Source of the DNA: Gemmatimonadaceae bacterium
Lineage (GTDB): Bacteria; Gemmatimonadota; Gemmatimonadetes; Gemmatimonadales; Gemmatimonadaceae
Reading direction: 5' to 3'
Length of the DNA: 7,736 nt
Assembly: GCA_014378185.1 (NCBI GenBank)
Contig: JACMOE010000201.1
Span: 1-7,736, forward strand
Shown here: in pieces, positions 1 through 7,606 of the stretch
Numbering within the stretch: position 1 is the stretch's first letter
Layout: each line of letters starts with the position of its first letter
Position numbers and translations under genes: made by a program
The notes under the pieces: model-generated
Told to the model about the DNA's origin: nothing
What the model saw: the letters and a program-made list of their open reading frames with translations, nothing else
Databases searched by the model: none

Positions 1-603
1 GTCGCGTGGCTGGCGTACGGCCTTGGCAACAGCGTGGAGGCACGGGTGCGCACATATCGCCTCGCGTCAGTGTCTTCGCGCGTGGATGCCGACTCGATAG
101 CGCGCGCGGCAGGGCTTCACCACGCCGTGGTGTTCATCAACGAGGGCGTTGAGGCTCGCAACCTTCACTACCTTTGGGCGCTCGGATTGGAGCGGGGATC
201 CGCTATGCGCATGATGGTGTCGGCGTCATCGTGCGCCATTCGCGTGTCCATCGATGCAGAGCAGGCGCGCCGTCCAGCGAGCGCGCGTGCACGGCTGGAC
301 CGGCTGGTAAAGGGTGCCCTGGCGTTCGACAGCGTGCAATCGCCAACGATGCCGCGCGTGTGCGTCGAGGACTTGCAACACGACATCGAAAGGTCGGCGT
401 CATATGCACCATTCTTTGCAGCCAACACCATTGATGGAGACGGGCATATTGGCGGCAACATCGTCTATGCGCTCGATCTCGGCGCGCATAACGAGGTGCT
501 GCGGTCGCGGTTTGGTGATCGCGCGTGGTACCGCTTTGGCGCTCGGCTGGCGGTGGGCGACACGGTGCCGTCGCTGGCGGCGTACGGTGTGGTGCAGCGG
601 TAG
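1..603 (+). CDS. C-terminal part of an unrecognised protein (5' end outside window)
   Basis: The frame is open from the first base (VAWLAYGLGNS precedes the first in-window GTG at 34) and ends at TAG 601-603. No ribosome binding site is seen before the GTG, so I read this as the last ~200 residues of a longer protein, not a complete 189-aa gene. The visible part looks like a soluble alpha/beta domain: a hydrophobic strand HAVVFINEG, an LWALGL segment, a basic Ala/Arg-rich helix, then a C-terminal stretch with GGNIVYALDLG, a conserved-looking HNEVLRSRFGDRAWYRFG and a final hydrophobic strand. There are no membrane segments in the visible part apart from the short hydrophobic first residues. 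The style resembles the soluble C-terminal domain of some large bacterial membrane glycosyltransferase-like proteins, but I cannot confirm this and assign no function. The gene converges with the thiolase gene on the other strand. Confidence 0.7.
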   Translation, partial: VAWLAYGLGNSVEARVRTYRLASVSSRVDADSIARAAGLHHAVVFINEGVEARNLHYLWALGLERGSAMRMMVSASSCAIRVSIDAEQARRPASARARLDRLVKGALAFDSVQSPTMPRVCVEDLQHDIERSASYAPFFAANTIDGDGHIGGNIVYALDLGAHNEVLRSRFGDRAWYRFGARLAVGDTVPSLAAYGVVQR

Positions 604-838
604 CGCACGCACCGCACCGGCCCCAGCATACCGGTTGCCTTTGTACTCGCAATCGGCGTGCATTCGAGACACCCGTGAGCGCGTGTCCATCCTGAAACGG
701 CCCTTTCCGCCGCTTGGTCATCCGGAGCGAAGTCGGGGGATCTGCACCCGTTCGACCGGAATGGTGTGCAATGCCGTGTCCGCGCCGAGACCGCGACCGC
801 CGTACTGGCAGCGATCGCGGATCATCCTCGTCACGTGA
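604..838. other. Convergent intergenic region without a recognisable gene
   Basis: These 235 bases separate two gene ends that face each other. Overlapping frames exist on both strands, but none has a ribosome binding site or protein-like composition. Only weak 5-bp stems are present (for example GACAC at 668-672 with GTGTC at 683-687), and none is followed by a T-run, so I see no convincing intrinsic terminator. The one notable element is the REP-like stretch listed separately at 717-748. Confidence 0.6.
717..748. repeat. Possible REP-like dispersed sequence
   Basis: The stretch reads GTCATCCGGAGCGAAGTC followed by a G-run and GATCTGCACC. From memory it resembles the short GTCAT-C-x-GAGCGAAG-x-(A/G)GGATCTGC sequences found repeatedly between genes in many unrelated bacteria. 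It lies between two convergent gene ends, the usual place for such elements. Only one copy is visible in this window, so its repetitive nature is inferred and not observed. Confidence 0.35.
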
Positions 839-2026
<1,188 letters not shown>

Positions 2027-2035
2027 TTGATGTCA

Positions 2036-2040
2036 TCCTT
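2036..2040 (-). promoter_or_regulatory. Ribosome binding site of fadA
   Basis: On the - strand AAGGA lies nine bases before the ATG at 2026. It is the strongest start signal among the - strand genes and fixes the thiolase start. Confidence 0.75.
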
Positions 2041-2076
2041 GAGCGTATCGGGGGGAGCATTCCACACGAGCCTTTC

Positions 2077-2203
2077 AACAGCGGGGGGAAGCGCGGGAGA
2101 TGGGAGGGGGAAGGTTTGGGCTTTGAGGTTTGAGGAGAGCTGTTTCTCAACCCTCACTGCCCAAACCTTCCTCCTGCAGCCTCCCGAGCTTCTACCTGCC
2201 GTT
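2077..2203. repeat. Long gap-free imperfect palindrome between fadN and fadA
   Basis: Arms 2077-2134 and 2146-2203 are reverse complements at 45 of 58 positions, counted by hand, all on one axis of symmetry (coordinates sum to 4280) with no insertion or deletion. The longest perfect block is 13 bp (2109-2121 with 2159-2171, GGAAGGTTTGGGC). Other blocks are 2088-2092, 2094-2099, 2124-2128 and 2130-2134 with their partners. The loop is 11 bases (2135-2145). There is no T-run beside the stem, so it does not look like a classic intrinsic terminator. On the + strand four of the mismatches are G-T, which would be wobble pairs in RNA. It could be a dispersed palindromic repeat, a MITE-like remnant, or an mRNA stabiliser or attenuator between fadN and fadA. 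Confidence 0.8.
2112..2139 (+). repeat. Heptad-repeat tract AGGTTTG (three units plus a degenerate one)
   Basis: Within the left palindrome arm the sequence falls into seven-base units: AGGTTTG (2112-2118), GGCTTTG (2119-2125), AGGTTTG (2126-2132), then degenerate AGGAGAG (2133-2139). Equivalently, TTTGAGG occurs twice in tandem at 2122-2135. The right arm, read on the - strand, shows the same phase: AGGTTTG, GGCAGTG, AGGGTTG. Confidence 0.6.
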
Positions 2204-2217
2204 ACAAATCGACAACA

Positions 2218-4575
2218 TCAATTCCTCAACGGCTTGCCCGTCTTCAACGTGTAGGCAATCCTCTCCTGCGTCTCCTTCGTTCCAAGCAACCGCAGGAACG
2301 CCTCGCGCTCGAGGTCGAGAATGTCCTGCTCTGTCACCACGCGGGGAGGACCGTCGCCGCCACACAGCACGTAGGCGAGTTCGCGGGCGATGCGCACCTC
2401 GTGCTCGGTGATGGCGCCGCCCTCGTGCATCGCCCAGCCGGCGTAGAGCAGGTTGCCCATCGCGCTCTTGCCGAGTGCCGTGATGGTGCGCGGAGCGGGC
2501 GACACATAGTCCGGCGCGAGATCCAGCACGCGCGCCTTTGCGTCGGCAATGAGCCGGTCGCGATTCATCGTGATGCGATCCGCCACCGGCCGCAGGAAGC
2601 CGAGATTGCGTGCCTCGAGCGCACTGGTACTCGTCGTCGCCATGGCGATGAGCTTGAACGCGCGCTTCACCGCCTCGAATGGATCCGCTTCATCGTACGG
2701 CTCGAGCGCCTGCGTGAAGCGGAATAGCAGCTCCTTGGTGCCACCACCGGCGGGAATGAGCCCGACGCCGGCCTCCACGAGCCCCATGTACAGTTCCGCG
2801 TGCGCCTGGATGCGGTCGCAGTGCAGCGCGTATTCGCAGCCGCCACCCAGCGTGAGTCCGAACGGCGCGGCGACAACAGGAAACGGCGCGCGACGGACAA
2901 GTTGCGCACCGTCCTGGAAATAGCGCACCATCTCGTCGAGCCCCTTCCAGTCGCCTGCCTGCGTCTGCGCGACCACCGCGCCCAGGTCCGCGCCGGCGCT
3001 GTAGGCGCGCGCGTCGTCGTTGCCGATCACCAGGCCGACGTACTTGCCGCTCGCCACGCGATCCAGTCCCGTGCGCAGCATGCCGAGCACACCGGCGCCC
3101 ATCGTGTTCATCTTGCTTCGCGCTTCGAGCAGCAGTACGCCATCGCCGAGGTCAAGCAGGTTGGCATCCTTCGACTGTTCCACCGCGCTACCAGCACGCC
3201 GGCGCACGGTGTCGAGCGCAATGCGACCGGAAATCTCCGGCACTGGCTTCAACGACCCATCCTCGGCAAGGTACGAAAAGCCTGCGTCGCTCGCGGTGTA
3301 GAACGCGCCCGACTTCGCCTTGGCCAGCATTAGCGGTTCGTCGAGCTTCAACCGCGCGAATCCTTCCTTCAGGAAGTCGTTGCCGAGTGCATCCATCTGC
3401 TGGAACGGCCCCGCGTCCCACGCGTACCCCCACTCGATCGCACGATCGACCGATACGAGATCGTAGGCGATGCTCGGCGTGGTGACCAGGACGTAGTGCG
3501 ACATGCGCAGCAGGTAGTTGCGCACGAACTCGCCGTACTTGCCTGGCAGCTTCTCCGCCATCGTGAGCCGCTTCTCCAGCGGCTCCTTCATCAGCGCCGC
3601 GAGCGCGGGGTCGTCCACCTTCTTCTGCGGACCGTATTCCAGCGTGTGCCAATCCAGCGTCGTGATGTCCTTGCCCACCTTCTTGTAGAACCCACCCCCC
3701 GTCTTGTCACCCAGCCGCCCACTCTCGGCAAGCCTGGCCACCCAGTCCGGCATGCTGAAGTCTTCGCCGGTGCTCGCGCTCAATCCCTTCGACACGTGCA
3801 GCAGCACGTCGAGCCCGGTGATGTCCGCGGTGCGAAACGTCGCGCTCTTCGCGCGGCCGAGCAGCGGGCCGGTGAGTGCGTCCACCTCGTCGATGGTGAG
3901 GCCGGTTTCCATCATGCCCTTCATGGCCGCCACCATGCCGTACACGCCCAGCCGGTTGGCGACGAAGCCCGGAACGTCCTTCGCGATCACGATGCCCTTG
4001 CCGAGCACCACCTCGCTGAACTGTCGCGTGGCAGCGATGGTGTCTGGCGATGTATCCGGGGTGGGGATGATTTCCAGCAGGTGCAGGTACCGCGGCGGAT
4101 TGAAGAAGTGCATGCCCAGGAAGTGCTGCTTGAAGCCGTCGCTTCGACCTTCCACCAGCACCTTCATTGGAATGCCGGAGGTGTTGGATGCGATGATGGT
4201 ATTCGGCTTGCGCAGCGGTTCGAGCCGCGCGTAGAGCGCCTGCTTGGGAGCGGGCTGCTCGATGATGGCCTCGAGGATCAAGTCGCAGTCGGCCAGGAGC
4301 TGCAGGTCGTCGTCGAGGTTACCGAGCGAGATGAGCGAGGCGCGGGCGACGTCCATGAATGCCGCGGGACGCGCCTTCTTTGCGCGTTCCAGGCCGGCCT
4401 TGGCGGGAAAGCTCCGGTCGCCTTCCCTGGCGGCGATGTCGAGGAGGACGACCGGGATGCCGGCCGACGCGGCGAGGGCGGCGATGCCGCTGCCCATGGT
4501 TCCGGCGCCGACGACGCCGAGCTTCGCGATGCGCATGGTGTGAGGTCCGGGTGCGGAGCGGGTTACATCAATCAT
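2218..4575 (-). CDS. fadN: Bifunctional 3-hydroxyacyl-CoA dehydrogenase / enoyl-CoA hydratase, FadN type
   Basis: A 785-aa multifunctional beta-oxidation enzyme. The dehydrogenase half comes first and the hydratase second, the reverse of E. coli FadB and as in Bacillus FadN (similar length). It hydrates trans-2-enoyl-CoA and then oxidises L-3-hydroxyacyl-CoA with NAD+. Visible motifs: Rossmann GAGTMG at 23-28; HFFNPP with catalytic His156 and partner Glu168; KDVPGFVANRL at 199-209; GRAKSATFRTAD in the first C-terminal dehydrogenase domain (240-251); a second such domain around 345-430 with EWGYAWDAGPF; and a crotonase fold from about 475 with SAGADL (oxyanion hole), GGGCE with Glu581, and Glu601 before GVGLIPAGGG, the two catalytic glutamates. 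Both activities therefore appear intact. The internal Met14 (ATG at 4536-4534, MRIAKLGVVGAG) fits the family N-terminus better than the first Met, and neither start has a strong ribosome binding site. It lies upstream of fadA, its usual partner. Confidence 0.95.
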   Translation of the reverse strand: MIDVTRSAPGPHTMRIAKLGVVGAGTMGSGIAALAASAGIPVVLLDIAAREGDRSFPAKAGLERAKKARPAAFMDVARASLISLGNLDDDLQLLADCDLILEAIIEQPAPKQALYARLEPLRKPNTIIASNTSGIPMKVLVEGRSDGFKQHFLGMHFFNPPRYLHLLEIIPTPDTSPDTIAATRQFSEVVLGKGIVIAKDVPGFVANRLGVYGMVAAMKGMMETGLTIDEVDALTGPLLGRAKSATFRTADITGLDVLLHVSKGLSASTGEDFSMPDWVARLAESGRLGDKTGGGFYKKVGKDITTLDWHTLEYGPQKKVDDPALAALMKEPLEKRLTMAEKLPGKYGEFVRNYLLRMSHYVLVTTPSIAYDLVSVDRAIEWGYAWDAGPFQQMDALGNDFLKEGFARLKLDEPLMLAKAKSGAFYTASDAGFSYLAEDGSLKPVPEISGRIALDTVRRRAGSAVEQSKDANLLDLGDGVLLLEARSKMNTMGAGVLGMLRTGLDRVASGKYVGLVIGNDDARAYSAGADLGAVVAQTQAGDWKGLDEMVRYFQDGAQLVRRAPFPVVAAPFGLTLGGGCEYALHCDRIQAHAELYMGLVEAGVGLIPAGGGTKELLFRFTQALEPYDEADPFEAVKRAFKLIAMATTSTSALEARNLGFLRPVADRITMNRDRLIADAKARVLDLAPDYVSPAPRTITALGKSAMGNLLYAGWAMHEGGAITEHEVRIARELAYVLCGGDGPPRVVTEQDILDLEREAFLRLLGTKETQERIAYTLKTGKPLRN

Positions 4576-4655
4576 ATCCAGATGGTAAAGCTATGCGCGA
4601 GCGCAAAGTTCAGTGAGCGGGCAGTCGACCCGAGCGCAGCGCAGGACGACATCCA
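4576..4655 (-). other. Gap between peptidase gene and fadN
   Basis: Eighty bases separate the peptidase stop from the first possible fadN start. On the - strand, TATGAT at 4578-4573 is one base from a -10 consensus. If used, it would force fadN to start at the internal ATG 4536. I see no convincing -35 at 16-18 bases upstream. A 21-codon frame (4656-4591) begins with an ATG overlapping the peptidase stop. Nothing here settles whether peptidase and fadN share a transcript. Confidence 0.4.
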
Positions 4656-6464
4656 TTAGCGATCGACGGTGCCGCGCAGTATCCCATTGCGAACGCGCAC
4701 CGCCCGCGGCGTTGCCGCCGCATCCTTCGTAATTCGCGGCGTCGTGGTGGCATACGCCAGCACTCCCCTCAAGGTGAGCGTCCCCCCGCCGCGCTTCACT
4801 ACCATCGTTAGCGGAGAGCCAGTCGGGCGGCCCGCATACCGCAGCCGGAACTTTGCGCCGAAATCCGGATCCACAACGGGAATGTCGCCCACGCTCACCA
4901 TCGCGTCGCCGACCGCAACGCCCGCCGACGCCGCGGCAGTGCCGGAATCGACACGCACCACCCTGATGGCGCCCGTGGAGTCGGCCGCCGTGGTGACGCC
5001 GATGCGCGGCGTGCTGTCCGGCACGAGCCGCATGCCCGCCGTCTTCAGGATGGCCTGCCACGGGTACGACTCCCGCCCATCGACGAACCTGCGCTCGAAG
5101 TCCTCCATCGAGCGACCTCCCGCGGCGCGGCGCACCGCACCCCAGAACTCGTCGTGCGTGAACCCGCGGCCCTGCTTGTACGTACTGTCGTACAACGAGC
5201 GGAGCACCTGATCCAGCGAGTGCCGGTTCTCGCTCGCGTCGCGAATGGTGATGTCGAGCATCAAGCCGGCCAGCGACCCCTTGGGGTAATAGCTGTACTC
5301 GGTGCCGTCGCGCGGATGGATCCACGTGTTCAGCGAGGCGTCCTGGAGCGCGAACGGGACAGTGGACGCAATCTCCCCGATCTTCCTGGCGGTGAGCGCA
5401 AAGAAACCGGCCTCGTCCACGATGCCCGCACGCACCACGGCAAGGTCGGCGTAATAGTCCGTGATGCCCTCGCTCATCCAGAGCCACGTGGTGGGCTGCC
5501 GACGATCGTACCGGTACGGCACGAGGTCCGCCGGCCGCAGGCGCTTCACGTTCCACGAATGGAAGATCTCGTGCGCATACAGCGATTGGAGCTCCTCCAT
5601 GTCGGATGCGTCGCCAACGATGTCCACGTGCGAGCTCGCGTGCTCGAGCCCCGAGTAGCCCTGGTACGCACTGTCGGCGATCTGCATCACCGTGTACGTC
5701 TCCCACGGCGCCTCGCCGAACACGCTGGCTTCCACAGGAATGGCGCGCTTGAACAACTCCCACGCCGACGCGCGAACCTCACTCGTCACGCTCCCCACCG
5801 GATAGGTGGCATAGCGCACGGTCCTGCCTGCTATCATCGCGCTGTCGATGTCGAACCGCCCTACGAAGAACGGGTTGTCCACCAGGTCGTGGTAGTTCGT
5901 GGCCGTGAACGTTCGCTTCGCATCCGACGCGGTCAGGCCGGTGGCGATCCGGAAGTCGGGCTCGGTGGTGATCACCACGGTGGACGCGAAGTCCGTGGAC
6001 CGCCCCTCCGGGTACATGAAGAGATTGGTCCCGTTGAACAGGGCAAAGTCCGGACGCGTCCAGGCCATCGCATTGTCGAGCGTGTCGGCGGCATACTCGA
6101 AGCTCACCGACACTCGACCCGCGCGCGCGGGGTGAACGCGCCACGTGTCGTAATCCAGCTTGTCCCAGCGCAGCGCCACGCCGTCCTGCATCGCACGAAA
6201 CCCGCTCACCCACTTCGAGAAGTCGCTGATTTCATACGCACCCGGCGTCCACGCGGGAAGCGACAGCAGCACGTCGTCCGCCCCCACGACATCGAACGAC
6301 GTCGTGACCTTCAGCTGCCTCGCGCGCAAGGCATCCTTGTCGGCCGTGACGTCATAGCGCATCGCCGAGATGGGCGCGGACATCGGGGCAGGCTGCGCGC
6401 CGAGCGCGCCAGTGAAGAGAATGAGGCCAAGCGACAGGCGTCCGGCTTTATGGTCGAGCAACAT
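4656..6464 (-). CDS. Secreted M61-family (glycyl aminopeptidase-like) metallopeptidase with PDZ domain
   Basis: A 602-aa zinc metallopeptidase. Residues 1-23 form a Sec signal peptide (hydrophobic LSLGLILFTGALGA, likely cleavage before Gln24), so the enzyme acts in the periplasm or outside the cell. The N-terminal beta-rich M61 domain (about 33-225, with TPGAYEISDF typical of the family) precedes the catalytic domain. That domain has GYSGLEHASS (269-278), the zinc motif HEIFH at 298-302 within HEIFHSWNVKRLRP, and Glu332 in WMSEGITDYYAD as the probable third zinc ligand. A PDZ domain follows at about 485-572, starting with the peptide-binding RIGV and including SAGVAVGDAMVSVGD. Family members remove N-terminal residues, best known for glycine, though substrates are rarely established. 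The ribosome binding site is weak. The gene is divergent from the DUF4349 gene (86-bp gap) and co-directional with fadN; no functional link to beta-oxidation is evident. Confidence 0.92.
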   Translation of the reverse strand: MLLDHKAGRLSLGLILFTGALGAQPAPMSAPISAMRYDVTADKDALRARQLKVTTSFDVVGADDVLLSLPAWTPGAYEISDFSKWVSGFRAMQDGVALRWDKLDYDTWRVHPARAGRVSVSFEYAADTLDNAMAWTRPDFALFNGTNLFMYPEGRSTDFASTVVITTEPDFRIATGLTASDAKRTFTATNYHDLVDNPFFVGRFDIDSAMIAGRTVRYATYPVGSVTSEVRASAWELFKRAIPVEASVFGEAPWETYTVMQIADSAYQGYSGLEHASSHVDIVGDASDMEELQSLYAHEIFHSWNVKRLRPADLVPYRYDRRQPTTWLWMSEGITDYYADLAVVRAGIVDEAGFFALTARKIGEIASTVPFALQDASLNTWIHPRDGTEYSYYPKGSLAGLMLDITIRDASENRHSLDQVLRSLYDSTYKQGRGFTHDEFWGAVRRAAGGRSMEDFERRFVDGRESYPWQAILKTAGMRLVPDSTPRIGVTTAADSTGAIRVVRVDSGTAAASAGVAVGDAMVSVGDIPVVDPDFGAKFRLRYAGRPTGSPLTMVVKRGGGTLTLRGVLAYATTTPRITKDAAATPRAVRVRNGILRGTVDR

Positions 6465-6550
6465 GTGTGAGTCTCGTGATGAACGGCGTCTCCTGTCAGG
6501 CTCGCGCGATGCGACCTGTCCGTCCTCATGATCTACGCCCAGGAGCCGCC
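6465..6550. promoter_or_regulatory. Divergent promoter region (peptidase / DUF4349 lipoprotein)
   Basis: The 86 bases lie between two divergent gene starts and must hold at least the upstream signals of both unless transcription begins farther away. I could not pick out a trustworthy -35/-10 pair on either strand. The only clear signal is the AGGAG ribosome binding site at 6541-6545 for the + strand gene. A longer frame from 6467 would put 28 residues ahead of the lipoprotein signal and is not favoured. Confidence 0.45.
6541..6545 (+). promoter_or_regulatory. Ribosome binding site of the DUF4349 gene
   Basis: AGGAG with five bases of spacing to the ATG at 6551. It decides the start in favour of the lipoprotein signal and against the upstream ATG at 6467. 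Confidence 0.75.
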
Positions 6551-7606
6551 ATGCGAAAGCACCGCTACCACCTCACGCACCCCCGTCTCGCCATCGCCGC
6601 TGCCATCGTGCTCCTGATCGCCGCGTGCAGCCGGGACACTCTGCGATCCAATGCTGACACGACCAATGCCGATGGACTTTCGGCTTCGGTCGTCCAGGGC
6701 AGGGTGGCTGTAGCGCGCGGAGTGGCATCCTCGATGGATGCCATGGCCGCGGCGCCCGTCGTGCACGCTTCCTCGGCCAAGGCTGCAAACGAGCAACCCG
6801 CCATGGCAACCGACGTCGGTGCACCCTTGCCCCCCGCGTCAGATCCCGCCGGTGCGATGCTCGTTCGGCACGGTGAATCGTCCGTGGAAAAAAGTGGTAT
6901 GGACGTTTTCGTGTCGGGAATTCGGCAGACCGCCACGCAGTTCGGCGGGTTTGTCGCCAACACGGCAGTGCGCACCGGCAAGGACGAGCAGCCATCGGCC
7001 TCGCTCGAGGTGCGGGTGCCCACCGCGCAGTTCGACGGCCTGCTCGCCGCGCTTCGCACCATCGGCAAGGTTGAGCGCATCACCGCCGGCGCGGAGGACG
7101 TCGGCGAGGAGTACGTCGACCTCGGCGCACGCGCCGCGAATGCGCGACGTGTCGAAGCGCGGCTGGTCGAGATGCTCGCAACGCGCACCGGCAAGCTGTC
7201 CGACGTTCTGACCGTGGAACAGGAGCTTGCCCGCGTACGACAGGAGATCGAGCGGCATGACGCACGGCTTCGCTGGCTGGAACGGCGCGCGGCGCTCAGC
7301 TCCCTCACCGTGGCGCTCCACGAGCCCGTCGGGCTCATCGACAGGCCGAGCCCTGGCCCCATCGTCGAGGCCATCGGCCTGGCGTGGCAGCGGATGCTCG
7401 GCATCATCGCGTGGTGCATTGCGTCGCTGGGAGTTCTCGTTCCGCTGGGTGTGCTGGTGGGCTTCGGGATTCTTGTGCTCCGCCGGGGCCACTCCCTCCC
7501 ACTCAAAGAAAATGTCGTGGGCAAATTGAACGGAATGCCCAACTGCGACTCTGTGCAGGATCCCGTCAGACAAAAGTGCTTCGAGCGTGGCGACGGTCGA
7601 AGGTGA
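6551..7606 (+). CDS. DUF4349 domain-containing lipoprotein
   Basis: A 351-aa protein starting at ATG 6551, chosen because of the AGGAG ribosome binding site and the type II signal it creates: MRKHRYH, hydrophobic core, then LIAAC with lipidated Cys26. Residue +2 is Ser, not the Asp that retains lipoproteins in the inner membrane in enterobacteria. An Ala/Ser-rich linker (27-100) leads to the DUF4349 domain (about 103-259): MLVRHGE, VRVPTAQFDGLLAALRTIGKVERI, AEDVGEEYVDLGAR, a long charged coiled-coil-like helix (192-247, including TVEQELARVRQEIERHDARLRWLERR), and SSLTVALHEP. One transmembrane helix follows (about 281-310) and ends in RR, where family proteins commonly stop. The remaining ~39 residues, with two Cys, are not family-like and are antisense to the STAND gene fragment. 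DUF4349 has no established biochemical function; an envelope role is inferred from its topology. Confidence 0.88.
   Translation: MRKHRYHLTHPRLAIAAAIVLLIAACSRDTLRSNADTTNADGLSASVVQGRVAVARGVASSMDAMAAAPVVHASSAKAANEQPAMATDVGAPLPPASDPAGAMLVRHGESSVEKSGMDVFVSGIRQTATQFGGFVANTAVRTGKDEQPSASLEVRVPTAQFDGLLAALRTIGKVERITAGAEDVGEEYVDLGARAANARRVEARLVEMLATRTGKLSDVLTVEQELARVRQEIERHDARLRWLERRAALSSLTVALHEPVGLIDRPSPGPIVEAIGLAWQRMLGIIAWCIASLGVLVPLGVLVGFGILVLRRGHSLPLKENVVGKLNGMPNCDSVQDPVRQKCFERGDGRR

Larger units (their letters stand above)
2027..2217 (-). other. fadN-fadA intergenic region
   Basis: This 191-bp gap lies inside what looks like a two-gene transcription unit and is unusually long for one. It holds the fadA ribosome binding site at its fadA end and a 127-bp imperfect palindrome (2077-2203) through most of its length. 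No small protein with a start signal is evident. Whether fadA is read through from fadN or has its own promoter here cannot be told from the sequence; I found no clear -35/-10 pair. Confidence 0.6.

Noticed and set aside
668..687. Small hairpin GACAC/GTGTC as a terminator between the convergent genes
   Set aside because: Only five base pairs with a ten-base loop and no T-run on either side.
2077..2203. Reading the long palindrome as an intrinsic terminator of fadN
   Set aside because: Multiple mismatches, an 11-base loop and no U-tract after the stem in the - strand direction; it also lies between genes normally co-expressed.
3496..4659. 387-codon open frame on the + strand opposite fadN
   Set aside because: Antisense shadow of fadN with biased His/Arg/Glu/Val composition and no recognisable domain.
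4591..5763. 390-codon frame on the - strand overlapping the peptidase in another frame
   Set aside because: Out-of-frame reading of the peptidase gene, rich in Arg, Gly, His and Cys; only its last 21 codons lie outside the peptidase and are noted separately.
5154..6470. 438-codon open frame on the + strand opposite the M61 peptidase
   Set aside because: Antisense shadow; the complementary strand carries the HEIFH zinc motif and signal peptide, and this frame is Arg/His-rich without domain features.
6467..6550. Upstream ATG giving a 379-aa DUF4349 protein
   Set aside because: It would bury the lipoprotein signal 28 residues inside the protein and lacks a ribosome binding site, whereas ATG 6551 has AGGAG at the right spacing.
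6839..7498. Continuation of the STAND fragment frame to the stop at 6839
   Set aside because: Open by chance opposite DUF4349; composition turns to His/Arg/Ala-rich shadow sequence right after FFEW, with no homology-like pattern.
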